Shown here: one piece after another, positions 25,708 to 34,504 of the stretch | Layout of the letters: the number at the start of each line of letters is the position of its first letter | Numbering within the stretch: the stretch's first letter is position 1 | Origin: Reinekea forsetii | Lineage (GTDB): Bacteria > Pseudomonadota > Gammaproteobacteria > Pseudomonadales > Natronospirillaceae | Assembly (NCBI RefSeq): GCF_018860385.1 | Contig: NZ_JAHKPH010000011.1 | Location: 372,001 to 436,000 of the forward strand | DNA: 64,000 nt | Direction: 5' to 3' | Made by a program: the position numbers and the translations under genes | Notes under the pieces: model-generated | What the model was told of the DNA's origin: nothing | The model's database searches: none | Seen by the model: the letters and a program-made list of their open reading frames with translations, nothing else

Positions 25708-26649
25708 ATGAATTGGCAACCAAGTGCCTCCCTAAATGCACTGCGGCATCGTGCCGAAGTGTTTTCTCATATTCGTAGTTATTTTAAAGATCAAAAGGTT
25801 TTAGAAGTTGATACGCCAGCCTTATCTCGGTCGACCGGCACGGATGTACATCTAAGCCAATTCATAACCCAAGAAGGTTATGCACTCCATACATCGCCTG
25901 AATTTCCAATGAAACGATTACTTGCTGCCGGTTCTGGTGATATTTACCAGCTTGCACATGTATTTCGACAAGATGAAACGGGCCAACGTCATAATCCAGA
26001 ATTTATGATGCTTGAATGGTATCGAACAGGCTGGGACGAATGGGATCTCATGAGCGATGTGGTTAACCTCATTAACGGCTTAACACCTGGTACAAACCTT
26101 GAGGTGATTCATACTAGCTATGAACAAGCCTTTCTAGATGCGAAACTACCCAATCCTTTTACCAGTTCATTGAAAGAGCTCCAATTCGCGGCTGCACGCT
26201 TGCTTCAAGCAGACGCAGATCAATGGCAGCGGGATGATTGTTTAGATGCCCTTATGGCGTTAGTCGTTGAGCCAAACCTACCTAAAGAAAGGCTTTGCTT
26301 TATTCATAGCTATCCTCAAAGCCAGGCTGCGCTCGCTGCCTATGGGCTGTTTAACGATCAGGCTATTGCGCGCCGATTTGAGCTTTATTGGCAAGGAATG
26401 GAGTTGGCAAATGGGTACTTTGAATTAACAGATTCGGTCGAGCAAAAGAGGCGTTTTGAAGCTGAAACTGTTCAAAGACAACAGCTTGGCTTGGCGGCAC
26501 CTAAAATTGACGAAGCATTTTTGGCGGCATTGGAGCAGGGCATGCCCAGCTGTTCTGGTGTGGCGTTGGGGGTGGATCGATTGCTGATGATCTTGGGGCA
26601 GTACTCATCAATAAGTGAGGTACTGCCTTTTGAGTTTGGCCGTGCTTAA
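25708..26649 (+). CDS. epmA: EF-P--(R)-beta-lysine ligase EpmA (PoxA/GenX)
   Basis: 313 residues from the ATG at 25708, which has GAGG at 25699-25702; the upstream ATG at 25684 sits in a hairpin loop. It is a class II lysyl-tRNA-synthetase catalytic core without the anticodon-binding domain. Motif 2 is seen as 'VFRQDETGQRHNPEFMMLEW' and motif 3 as 'GVALGVDRLLMIL'. It adenylates beta-lysine and transfers it to K34 of EF-P. The 3' end overlaps the stop codon of the convergent proQ gene. Confidence 0.96.
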   Translation: MNWQPSASLNALRHRAEVFSHIRSYFKDQKVLEVDTPALSRSTGTDVHLSQFITQEGYALHTSPEFPMKRLLAAGSGDIYQLAHVFRQDETGQRHNPEFMMLEWYRTGWDEWDLMSDVVNLINGLTPGTNLEVIHTSYEQAFLDAKLPNPFTSSLKELQFAAARLLQADADQWQRDDCLDALMALVVEPNLPKERLCFIHSYPQSQAALAAYGLFNDQAIARRFELYWQGMELANGYFELTDSVEQKRRFEAETVQRQQLGLAAPKIDEAFLAALEQGMPSCSGVALGVDRLLMILGQYSSISEVLPFEFGRA

Positions 26650-27233
26650 TTTGAACGTTTATTAACTAAAGCGGCTAACTTAGCGGCCATTCTAGCTTCG
26701 CCATCGCCTTCAAATTCTTCTTTTTTAGCTGAAGTATTGGCTTTAGCTGGCCGTTTTTTCGGCGCATCGGCTTTTTTAGCTTTAGAGGGATGAGCCTTGT
26801 TAGGCTTACGGCCTGCTGGCTTTGCTGGGCGGCGAGCCGCTCGCTTCTTGTCGATTTCAGCCAATTTACCCGCTGCGTGTTGCGCTTCTTCTGCGGTCAC
26901 TGTACCAGTTGACGTACCGCCAACAGTCACACGCTCAGCCCCTTCTTTTAAACATGCAATGTAACTGCGCATGCGAACATACAGGTTAAGCGCACGACGA
27001 ATACGAGTCTTTGAAAGCTTTCCGTCTTCAGCAATGGCGGCATGAATACCTATTTGGAGGGGTTTAGGCTCTTTAGGGTTGAATACTTCAGGATAAAGCT
27101 CGCATAACTCATCTAGAGCTTTGCGGTTCGCTAAGTATTCTTTTTGTCGCTTTGCATCAGCTTTTTGTTTTGCTGAGACCTCTTCCGTTACTGGTGTAAC
27201 TTGAGATTCGTTTTGGACTTCCAATTCAGACAT
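26646..27233 (-). CDS. proQ: ProQ/FinO-family RNA chaperone
   Basis: 195 residues. The FinO/ProQ RNA-binding domain lies at about 25-115, recognisable by 'YPEVFNPKEPKPLQIGI' and 'LNLYVRMRSYIACLKEGAERV'. It is followed by a long basic, Ala/Lys/Pro-rich tail (about 130-180, repeated KP/KK/AK), and a short acidic C-terminus. E. coli ProQ has a C-terminal Tudor-like domain, which is absent here, so this is the shorter 'minimal ProQ plus tail' form. It probably binds structured 3' ends of mRNAs and small RNAs. The stop codon overlaps that of epmA, converging from the other strand. Confidence 0.88.
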   Translation of the reverse strand: MSELEVQNESQVTPVTEEVSAKQKADAKRQKEYLANRKALDELCELYPEVFNPKEPKPLQIGIHAAIAEDGKLSKTRIRRALNLYVRMRSYIACLKEGAERVTVGGTSTGTVTAEEAQHAAGKLAEIDKKRAARRPAKPAGRKPNKAHPSKAKKADAPKKRPAKANTSAKKEEFEGDGEARMAAKLAALVNKRSN

Positions 27234-27374
27234 AATATTCGTATAGATGTGATGATTCGAGCGCCGCAGGATACTCGGTTATGACTCGTTTGCAAAGGGC
27301 GAAAGCGGTATTTGTGCCTCGAATACAATTTACAACTGTGTGTTCAAGGCATCAAATTTGTCGGTCGCGCTGAA

Positions 27375-27686
27375 TTATCGCGATGCGTAGGCATATTGAC
27401 GACCTACGTTAGTTGGAATAATTCCAGGCTTACGCATGTATTGGTCGGGAATCTGAATGCCTTCGGCTTTAAAACTCACCAATTGTTCTGGCGTGAGATT
27501 TTCTAAAAAGCGGTAATAGAAGCTTTGAATTCGCTCATCGGCCGTACGAGAGGCATCGTGTAGCAAATGCTTAATCGCATCATTTGAGTTTAGACGATGG
27601 CGAGTGCCTGTATCGCGTCTAACTAAGGCTACCAACTTAGACAAAATATAAATGTTGGTTTCTGAGAAAATCATAAGTGGTTCCAT
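27375..27686 (-). CDS. Small protein of unknown function (103 aa)
   Basis: The ATG at 27686 is preceded by TTGGAGC, giving 103 residues; a TTG at 27698 in the same frame would put the Shine-Dalgarno inside the gene. The product is soluble, with a helical first half ('NIYILSKLVALVRRDTGTRH'), an 'LNSNDAIKHLLHDA' segment and a C-terminus rich in aromatic and basic residues ('RKPGIIPTNVGRQYAYASR'). I do not recognise the family. It stands alone between proQ and psd. Confidence 0.65.
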   Translation of the reverse strand: MEPLMIFSETNIYILSKLVALVRRDTGTRHRLNSNDAIKHLLHDASRTADERIQSFYYRFLENLTPEQLVSFKAEGIQIPDQYMRKPGIIPTNVGRQYAYASR

Positions 27687-27993
27687 AGCTTGCTCCAATT
27701 AGGTCCATAGTGGTTATGGGTTCTACTAAACTAGCCTTAAAACTCAATAGTGCCAGCGCAAAATAGAGTTTAATTTGAGAAATATTTGAAGCTGTGAAGT
27801 ACCTCGCAAATAACCAAAATGGCTATAATTGACGGTTCTATGGCAGTGGAATGGGAACGATGGAATCAGATGATAAGGTGAAGGAAGTCTCTGCGCTTCT
27901 CGTGTTAAAAAAAGTGGCAGAGACTTAATCTATTGTAGTGGTTAAATTGACAAGGAAGCTGGTTGCGTAAAGTTATGTAACGGGCGTCCCCGT
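27687..27993. other. 307-base intergenic region
   Basis: No convincing gene. It contains a 9-bp inverted repeat, AGTCTCTGC (27886-27894) and GCAGAGACT (27917-27925), separated by 22 bases. A short hairpin AACGGG/CCCGTT (27979-27994) sits right after the psd stop on the minus strand but lacks a T run. A 22-codon ATG frame from 27859 is too short to support. Confidence 0.45.
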
Positions 27994-28851
27994 TTAATTT
28001 GCGTCAGCTTGTAATAATTGCCCAAGTTTAACGGTGGCTCCTGGAGCAATATCTTCATGCCAGTTCAGGGCATCTTTTTGTGTCAGTAAAATTACGGTAC
28101 TGCCTAAACGAAAGCGACCCACTTCTTCGCCTCGTTCAAAATCGAGTTTTTTGGTTTCAAAGGAGTGTTGGCTAATTTTCCTTTGAAAGGGTGCAACAAT
28201 TCCAGACCAAACTGTTTCTATGCTGGCTACGATCATCGCGCCAACTAAAACCATAATGACTGGGCCATGCTCGGTTTCGAATTCACATACTAGTCGTTCG
28301 TTACGCGCAAATAAATTAGGGACGTGCTGAGCGGTTAGTTGATTTACACTGAATAATTTGCCTGGAATAAACGTAGTTTTAACCAATTTTCCCGACACAG
28401 GCATGTGAATTCTATGGTAATCCTTCGGCGATAAGTACAAAGTCGCAAACTCGCCACCACTGAATTTTTGGGCTTGTGTACTATCGCCGCCCAGTAAATC
28501 AACAACTCGAAAGCTTTTACCTTTTGCTTGAACTAATGTTTGGTCTTCAATAGAACCGAACTGGCTTATTTCACCGTCTACGGGGCTAATAAACTCATTA
28601 TTCGAGCCAGCTAAAGGCCGAATGCCATCTTTAAGGGCTCGTGTAAAAAAGTCATTGAAGTTTTTGTATTCATTTATGTTTTCACGCTTTGCTTCGGTTA
28701 AATCTATGCCAAACCGATCCAGAAAAAATTGCATCAACGGCTTTTTAATGAAGGTCAATTCAGATTCAGCAAAATACCCGACCACACGGGATAAAAGGTG
28801 ATGAGGTAAAAGGTATTGGCTAGCAATAAATGAAATGTTTTTTAAGTTCAT
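27994..28851 (-). CDS. psd: Phosphatidylserine decarboxylase proenzyme
   Basis: 285 residues, membrane-associated. It converts phosphatidylserine to phosphatidylethanolamine. The self-cleavage motif LGST is at 249-252, so Ser251 would become the pyruvoyl group of the small alpha subunit. The upstream 'SPVDGEI' (89-95), 'YLSPKDYHRIHMPVSG' (139-154) and 'VGAMIVASI' segments are the usual conserved blocks. It overlaps the HDOD gene by 4 bases (ATGA), so the two are translationally coupled. Confidence 0.96.
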   Translation of the reverse strand: MNLKNISFIASQYLLPHHLLSRVVGYFAESELTFIKKPLMQFFLDRFGIDLTEAKRENINEYKNFNDFFTRALKDGIRPLAGSNNEFISPVDGEISQFGSIEDQTLVQAKGKSFRVVDLLGGDSTQAQKFSGGEFATLYLSPKDYHRIHMPVSGKLVKTTFIPGKLFSVNQLTAQHVPNLFARNERLVCEFETEHGPVIMVLVGAMIVASIETVWSGIVAPFQRKISQHSFETKKLDFERGEEVGRFRLGSTVILLTQKDALNWHEDIAPGATVKLGQLLQADAN

Positions 28852-30425
28852 TGGCTCAGTCTATTTAGGGCGGTATTCCAATCGGCGCAATACTCGCGAA
28901 AAAGTTTATAATCGTATGCGTTTAAAGGTTCTCGGCTGCCTTTTAAATCGGCGTAGAGCAGCATCGTAACTTCACCACCAATAGAGAACGAACGCAAAAA
29001 GAAAGATTCGTCTTCAGCGGCCGCCAATAGAGTAGGAGGCAACTTTCGTGATGCGTTGGCCTTATTGCTGCTATTGACCCACAACGCTGACACTTTTTTG
29101 GTGAATTCTTTGAGTAACTCCGAAGAGGCAATCGGCATTTTTAAATTACGAAGCAGTGGTGACTGCTGACAACCTTCGCTGTCAAAAACTTGCAAAAAGC
29201 CGTCTGTAATTTCTAAAACAGTAACCCGCTTAAAGGCAAACCCATTGATTAGGCCAAACAAAGCACTTTCTTGAACTTCAACAGGTGAGTGCCAGGATTT
29301 TTGGTTTCGAAATTGTCGACGTATTTCGCGCTGAGCATTTAAATCAAGGACTTTACGTGGGGTTAAATCGGATTCTGGACCCGTACTGTTGGTTCTTTCA
29401 AGGGCTGGTTTCGGGGTTTTTTCTCGGGTTCTTTTGAGTGTTTCAATCTCTTCAGCTTCTGGCCAGCTTGTTACAATCGGGGCCGCTTCTGGCTTTCGAG
29501 AAAGTTTAAGTGCTTTATTTACATCATCCTCACTAAACCCAGAAGTAACACGAGCCGCAACTTGCATGGGCGGTTGGTGTGCCAGTAGTCTTCGGGCCGC
29601 TAGCGCTACTTGAGGTAGGCTGTACTCTCGAGCGGCATTTGCCACCCATTGTTTCAGCATGGGTTGGAAATGGGTTAGCCCTAATGATACTTCACCGGTT
29701 CTGCAAAGTGTTTGCAGTGGCTCACCTGTCCAAGTAGTGGATCTTACGGTTGAAGCGAGGTCGTGACTAAAAGGTAAAAAGAATTTTAAAGCCGATTGTT
29801 TGAAATTTTGTGTGCGTTGATCGGTCTGAGTTGATGTCTCTTCTGATTCAACCAATATGGGTAATTGGAACAATTTACACAGTTTGTCGTTCCAATCACG
29901 CAGAGGCATGCCATAAAATTTCTCGATCAATTTGGTTCTATTGGCACCTTGCTGAACTTGGTATTCAATGCCTTCCATTGTTTCTGGCTCTAACAGCCAA
30001 GCAACCCAAATACTTAAATCGTAAAAAAGTGTGACCCAATAATCGGCTTCGGTCCAAGGGATTTGTCTTATTTCAAACCATTGGCGCATAAGGGATGCGG
30101 CCAATAGGCTGTCACCAATAGCGTTAAGCAGCCCTTTGGTGCTGGTATTAGTCGCTTCAATTCTGGGTACTTTCCCAGTTAATGCAATGAGGCGTGTTGA
30201 TCCCAGTAGGTTGACAGCGTGATCAAGCGTTTTAACAGAAACATCGTGACTCGCGAGCATTTTATTGGCATAGCGGAAAAGATGAATTGTTAGTAGAGGG
30301 TCTTCTCGGATAATTTCAATCCAGTCACTCAGATCAGCATTAGCCTGAGGCAACGACTTCACAGGCAATACGGCCGGAAGCGACAGCGTCTGAATTCGTT
30401 TTAACCATTTCGTTTCATTAACCAT
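28848..30425 (-). CDS. HDOD domain-containing protein
   Basis: 525 residues, soluble. The N-terminal third is an HDOD domain ('LPAVLPVKSLPQANADLSDW', 'VKTLDHAVNLLGSTRLIAL'), a non-catalytic relative of HD phosphohydrolases found in bacterial signalling proteins. A low-complexity linker (about 305-355) separates it from a C-terminal ~170-residue domain I cannot name, perhaps a divergent GAF-like sensor. Its 3' end overlaps psd by 4 bases. Such proteins are common in bacteria with extensive c-di-GMP networks, but a specific role cannot be inferred. Confidence 0.8.
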   Translation of the reverse strand: MVNETKWLKRIQTLSLPAVLPVKSLPQANADLSDWIEIIREDPLLTIHLFRYANKMLASHDVSVKTLDHAVNLLGSTRLIALTGKVPRIEATNTSTKGLLNAIGDSLLAASLMRQWFEIRQIPWTEADYWVTLFYDLSIWVAWLLEPETMEGIEYQVQQGANRTKLIEKFYGMPLRDWNDKLCKLFQLPILVESEETSTQTDQRTQNFKQSALKFFLPFSHDLASTVRSTTWTGEPLQTLCRTGEVSLGLTHFQPMLKQWVANAAREYSLPQVALAARRLLAHQPPMQVAARVTSGFSEDDVNKALKLSRKPEAAPIVTSWPEAEEIETLKRTREKTPKPALERTNSTGPESDLTPRKVLDLNAQREIRRQFRNQKSWHSPVEVQESALFGLINGFAFKRVTVLEITDGFLQVFDSEGCQQSPLLRNLKMPIASSELLKEFTKKVSALWVNSSNKANASRKLPPTLLAAAEDESFFLRSFSIGGEVTMLLYADLKGSREPLNAYDYKLFREYCADWNTALNRLSQ

Positions 30426-30527
30426 GTAAAAAATACAGCGCCAGAATAAGGTGAAGTTTATAGGCTGCTAAGTTTAACCCTGAAAAGACTTGCGCGCAAA
30501 GTACAGCCCTAAGTTTAATAATCGAGG

Positions 30528-31094
30528 TTACATTAGGCTTTCTAGATTCGCCCACGCGCTTTTTTGAATGTCTTTGCGTTCAAACTCTGATAATTCGGTT
30601 AATTTATCCAAATCAATGTGGTGTAGCTTGAGGTAAGGAAGCTTTTTCTCTGGAAATTCACGCAAATCGCCAAGCATTAATGCAGGGATTAATGTTCCAT
30701 GGTCGAAATAACCCATCTTCATGGCTTTTAGCCCCTGACGTAGGGGTAACCGTTCGAGTTGGCCAGTTGATTTAGACTTACCAGACACGATTAACTTAGT
30801 GACACCATTTTTAATGGTGGGATAAATGTGAATCGACGTTTGCTGAAGCGATTCGTTGTCGATGCGATTAAAAATAGAAGAATACTGTTGGAAGTCGGGT
30901 AAAACTACCATTCGACGACGCCCAATAGGGCCCGTTAATTGGGTTGTATAGTCGCAATATAGTTTTTCGACTGAGTAGGAGTAAATCATGAAAGCCCCTT
31001 TGAATGCGGTGAAAAAACGCATTGCGTTATCGGGGGATCGAAAAGATTCTAAACTCCATACTAAATCGCGAGGTTGATTAGCTCTACCGCTCAT
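30528..31094 (-). CDS. Protein of unknown function (188 aa)
   Basis: The ATG at 31094 follows AAGGAAAAA and is preferred over an in-frame codon at 31133. The product is soluble and rich in basic and aromatic residues, with no signal peptide or membrane helix. Notable segments are 'AFKGAFMIYSYSVEKLYCDY', 'GRRRMVVLPDF' and a C-terminal acidic/leucine-rich helix 'HIDLDKLTELSEFERKDIQ'. I do not recognise a family. It is separated from the HDOD gene by about 100 bases and may be independently transcribed. Confidence 0.65.
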   Translation of the reverse strand: MSGRANQPRDLVWSLESFRSPDNAMRFFTAFKGAFMIYSYSVEKLYCDYTTQLTGPIGRRRMVVLPDFQQYSSIFNRIDNESLQQTSIHIYPTIKNGVTKLIVSGKSKSTGQLERLPLRQGLKAMKMGYFDHGTLIPALMLGDLREFPEKKLPYLKLHHIDLDKLTELSEFERKDIQKSAWANLESLM

Positions 31095-31255
31095 AACTTT
31101 TTCCTTATTGTTATCAGCAGTATGGTGACGCAAAGGGTGGCTTGCAAGCTTTCACGTTAGAGCTTTTAGTTATGACAAGGTAAAAGTATAAGCCTAATCG
31201 CTATAATTTGCATGGAGGCAGGGTAAATAGTGCCATTCGTCTAAAATAAGAAGAA

Positions 31256-32512
31256 TTAAGACTCAGTTTTTACCGTGCCAAGTGAGTGTAAATTTAAGCT
31301 GACTTTGGCTGTATTTCGAATGTCCGCACAGGATTGGGGCTGAAACAAGCACCCAAAGTAGGTTCGTAAATCCCTTAATCTAGAGGTGCACGTTTGGGCA
31401 TAAAAATTAGCGTAAAGTCCTGTGATTACGGTAGTGATCAAGACTCCTGGGTTCGTTGCTATGAGTAAACCAAGCCAAAAAACAGGGTAAACCACTAAAC
31501 CTAAGACAAAGGCGTTGCTAGCCCACTTGTCTTCAGCGTGAGATTGCCACTTAACCAGTCCGTAATGTATGCAAATTGCCGCGCTATTTAAAACAAAACC
31601 TAATAAAAACAAAGGTAAGCCCAGCCCTAATATGGCAAGTTGTGTTGTGCAATCCACTATATAACGCCAGTTTGATCGTTTTGTCATATTCAACGTGCTT
31701 AAATTGATGGGCGCTTTGTCTAGCCAGTGATGTAACAGTGTTATCTGGCTTTTTGAGTGGTCGCTTTGAGGAACCTTTAGCCCAGTGAGTGCCTTAGGAT
31801 TTATGCTGTAAAGTGTGCGCAATAGCCAGTTGTGGTATTGCTTTTCTTTAGTGTTTTTAAAGCTTGGTAATGCTGTGTTGATTTCTTCACGCCATTGTTT
31901 GGTTTCTTGGCAAACATTAAAATTGGCATCGGTATAAATTGATTCACCAACTACATCAACCCAAACATTGGTATTTAATTTAGACTTATCTTCATAGTAC
32001 AAAGCTACCTTGACTACCCGAATAGGGTGTCCAGTGCTTTCGATGTACTGTTTAGCTAAATAGGCCGCTCCTTTTTTAAAAGGCTTTAAGGTTCGGCGGT
32101 TATGAGACTCACCTTCAGGGAATAGAATCACCGCTTTTCCAGCGTTCAAAGTTTGGGTCAATGCCGTAAAAGCAGCCTTGTTACTGGCTTGACTCGCCAA
32201 AGGGACTGCTCCCACCGCTTGCGTAAACCAACGAACCAGCCAATGTTTTGTCCAATCTGCGCGAACGGTGCGTGTGAGTTTCACATTCAGTGCGGCTTCA
32301 ATAGCAAATGGGTCTATGAAAGCATTGGGGTGATTTGCGACCACCAAGGTTGCCATGTTTGAAGGTTTCATTGAGCGAACCGTTCGAAAACGTCGGTAAT
32401 ACAACTTTAAAAGTATCGCCCATTTATTTTTAGGTAATAAAGCGGAGCACGAAACCAGTAACGCGAAAAATAGCGTGAAAATGATTATATCGTTGAGAGT
32501 GTCGCCTTGCAT
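31256..32512 (-). CDS. PlsC-type acyltransferase (1-acyl-glycerol-3-phosphate acyltransferase family) with membrane tail
   Basis: 418 residues from the ATG at 32512, which has AGGAA seven bases upstream; a TTG at 32545 is the longer alternative. An N-terminal membrane segment is followed by the acyltransferase motifs: NHPNAFID (H-x4-D type) and 'LFPEGESHNRRTLKPF' (the F-P-E-G block). Two or three more hydrophobic helices lie in the C-terminal third ('LGLGLPLFLLGFVL', 'PVFWLGLLIATNPGVLITTV'), so it is longer than ordinary PlsC. It probably acylates a lysophospholipid or glycerol derivative at the inner membrane; the acceptor is not determined. Confidence 0.85.
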   Translation of the reverse strand: MQGDTLNDIIIFTLFFALLVSCSALLPKNKWAILLKLYYRRFRTVRSMKPSNMATLVVANHPNAFIDPFAIEAALNVKLTRTVRADWTKHWLVRWFTQAVGAVPLASQASNKAAFTALTQTLNAGKAVILFPEGESHNRRTLKPFKKGAAYLAKQYIESTGHPIRVVKVALYYEDKSKLNTNVWVDVVGESIYTDANFNVCQETKQWREEINTALPSFKNTKEKQYHNWLLRTLYSINPKALTGLKVPQSDHSKSQITLLHHWLDKAPINLSTLNMTKRSNWRYIVDCTTQLAILGLGLPLFLLGFVLNSAAICIHYGLVKWQSHAEDKWASNAFVLGLVVYPVFWLGLLIATNPGVLITTVITGLYANFYAQTCTSRLRDLRTYFGCLFQPQSCADIRNTAKVSLNLHSLGTVKTES

Positions 32513-32621
32513 AACTGCATTCCTGTTATCCTTTTTATGAGGCAAAGGTACGAGGCATAGACAAGGGCGGCAAGAAAAATAGTTAAAGTAGAGTCTAGCT
32601 CTACTTTGAGTGATTATATTG

Positions 32622-34193
32622 CTACTTTAGGAATTCTGATGGGTCGTCTACATCAATTTGAGCTGGCAGCATATGTTCTTGTGCATAGCCTTTCCAAACG
32701 CCACTTTTTAGAAACAGCTCGAACACATCTGGGTCAACGTGCTGGTCTTTGACCATTTTTTTCAAAATTGAGAAGGCTTGGCTTAACGGCATTGGGGGCT
32801 TATAAGGTCTTTCTTTTGCGGTTAAAGCTTCGAATATGTCGGCAATGCCCATAATGCGAGCAGGAATAGACATTTGCTCACGGGTTAAGCCACGAGGGTA
32901 TCCTTTACCGTCCATTCTTTCGTGGTGGCCGCCGGCATACTCAGGAACACGCTTTAATTTTGGCGGAAACGGCAGGCTTTCTAGCACTTCAATGGTTATG
33001 TCTATATGTCGGTTAATGTGTGCCCGCTCTTCATCGTTAATGGTGCCGCGTGTCACGCACAAGTTGTAGATTTCTTGTTCCGTTAATAACGGCTGTTGTT
33101 CTCCAAAGGCATCTGGCCAAGTTTGCTGGCCAATGGCGTTAACGCGAGCTTTGTCTTCCTCAGACATAAATTCGCCACCTTTATTTACTTTCTCTAAGAA
33201 AAGTAGATCATCTCGGTGCTGTGCTTTTTCTTGTTCGTTAGAGCTGAAGTGGCATAGTGCCGCAAAACGGGTTCTTACAGACTCCATTCCATCGTGTAAT
33301 CGCTCTAACTTTGTTCCTTTATTAAGTACGTTTTCTGACGTCGCTAATTTTCCGCAATCGTGCATCCAAGCAGCCACAGATAGTTCATACCAACCGTCTT
33401 CATCTAGGTCAAAATCTTTAAAATATCCGTCTTTATCGTCGCAAGCTGCTTTGGCGATAAGCTCAGTCAATACTGGAATGCGTTGGCAGTGCGCTGACGT
33501 ATGCGGCGAACGCACATCAATAATTTGTGCTAAGGCCTTAATGAAAGCATCGAGCAGGTTTTTATGGCTATCAACTAAAAGGTGGTTATCTAGCGTAATG
33601 GCGGCAAACTTAGCCATAGCCGCGACGGTGTCTCGGCTTTCTGTGCTAAAGCTTTCTAAGTGGCCTACAGGGTTACGAGCATTGAGTAATTGCAACACAC
33701 CGATCACGTGATTATCGTGATTCAAAAGTGGAATGGCCATGATCGATTTTGATCGGTATCGATGGGACTCATCGAAAACGCGAGTGCCAGAAAAATCGAA
33801 GCTACTGGTCTCGTAAGCGTCATCAATGATGACAGGTTCTTTCGTTAAGGCTACAAATGTAGCTACGTTTGCTTTGTTTGGTTGCCCTTCGCGGTAAAGA
33901 GGGATAGGCACCCATTTTTCAGACTTACTGGCATCTATTACATCAATGCCTAGCGCCGCGTTTTGTATCACCTCAAAGTTCAGCAGTGCCTGCTCATCTT
34001 CACCGCTTATTCGATAAAAAGTACCGCCTTCGGCGCCTGTGAGCAGCCTAGCTTCCGTCAATATAAGGTGCATTAGGTCGGTCAGATTATGTTCTTTCGA
34101 CAGGCGAACTAATAAATCGCCGGATCGGCTCAAGTCCCAATTTGATTGGAATTTTGGTGTTTCTTCGGCAACAAACATATCAGTCATGGTCAT
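32622..34193 (-). CDS. GAF and HD-GYP domain phosphodiesterase
   Basis: 523 residues. A GAF domain (about 25-205, 'LLTGAEGGTFYRI' to 'AITLDNHLL') senses a small ligand. It is joined to an HD-GYP domain: H231 in 'HTSAHCQRI', H278-D279 in 'MHDCGK', and the signature 'GGHHERMDGKGYPRG' (421-435) with intact HHE and GYP. HD-GYP proteins hydrolyse c-di-GMP or related dinucleotides. About 100 residues separate HD and HHE, longer than in simple HD-GYP domains. It has no receiver or membrane helix. The promoter region is shared with the divergent acyl-CoA dehydrogenase gene. Confidence 0.92.
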   Translation of the reverse strand: MTMTDMFVAEETPKFQSNWDLSRSGDLLVRLSKEHNLTDLMHLILTEARLLTGAEGGTFYRISGEDEQALLNFEVIQNAALGIDVIDASKSEKWVPIPLYREGQPNKANVATFVALTKEPVIIDDAYETSSFDFSGTRVFDESHRYRSKSIMAIPLLNHDNHVIGVLQLLNARNPVGHLESFSTESRDTVAAMAKFAAITLDNHLLVDSHKNLLDAFIKALAQIIDVRSPHTSAHCQRIPVLTELIAKAACDDKDGYFKDFDLDEDGWYELSVAAWMHDCGKLATSENVLNKGTKLERLHDGMESVRTRFAALCHFSSNEQEKAQHRDDLLFLEKVNKGGEFMSEEDKARVNAIGQQTWPDAFGEQQPLLTEQEIYNLCVTRGTINDEERAHINRHIDITIEVLESLPFPPKLKRVPEYAGGHHERMDGKGYPRGLTREQMSIPARIMGIADIFEALTAKERPYKPPMPLSQAFSILKKMVKDQHVDPDVFELFLKSGVWKGYAQEHMLPAQIDVDDPSEFLK

Positions 34194-34375
34194 TCACTGT
34201 ACTGGCGATGAAATAAGGATAGTTAAAAGTGAAGGTTACCCTGTATTTATTTGTTAATAAATGGCTAATTCGGCTGGTGGATTGTTTATTTATGACTAGA
34301 TTTCAATAGCCGACATAAAAAACCACACACAAACGCACAAAGAGACATGATCTGAGGGAATGCGCTTGAGATAAC

Positions 34376-34404
34376 TTGACATTTTAATGCTCCGAACATA
34401 TGTT
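34376..34404 (+). promoter_or_regulatory. Sigma70-type promoter of the acyl-CoA dehydrogenase genes
   Basis: -35 TTGACA (34376-34381), 17-base spacer, -10 TATGTT (34399-34404). Transcription would start near 34411, about 95 bases before the start codon at 34505. Confidence 0.75.
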
Positions 34405-34421
34405 TCAAACGATCGTTTGAA
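34404..34421. promoter_or_regulatory. PsrA-type operator palindrome
   Basis: The perfect 18-bp palindrome TTCAAACGATCGTTTGAA overlaps the end of the -10 box and the expected transcription start. It contains CAAAC-N4-GTTTG, the published PsrA consensus of pseudomonads. PsrA is a TetR-family repressor released by long-chain acyl-CoA. Its position suits repression of the fatty-acid oxidation genes downstream; the repressor gene is not in the window. Confidence 0.7.
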
Positions 34422-34504
34422 TATTCTCGATGTGCGATGCGCACTCAGAACTCAACCAAAAATATATTGATGACTATAAAAAGCCATCCTCGAGAGGAAT
34501 CAAC

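Larger units (their letters stand above)
34194..34504. other. Divergent intergenic region between the HD-GYP gene and the acyl-CoA dehydrogenase gene
   Basis: About 310 bases without a gene. It carries a strong sigma70-type promoter (34376-34404) overlapped by an 18-bp palindrome (34404-34421), both pointing to the acyl-CoA dehydrogenase gene. Nothing else stands out apart from an AT-rich inverted repeat near 34240-34260. Confidence 0.7.

Noticed and set aside
27859-27927. 22-codon ATG frame between the 103-residue gene and psd
   Set aside because: Too short, and its end coincides with a simple inverted repeat.
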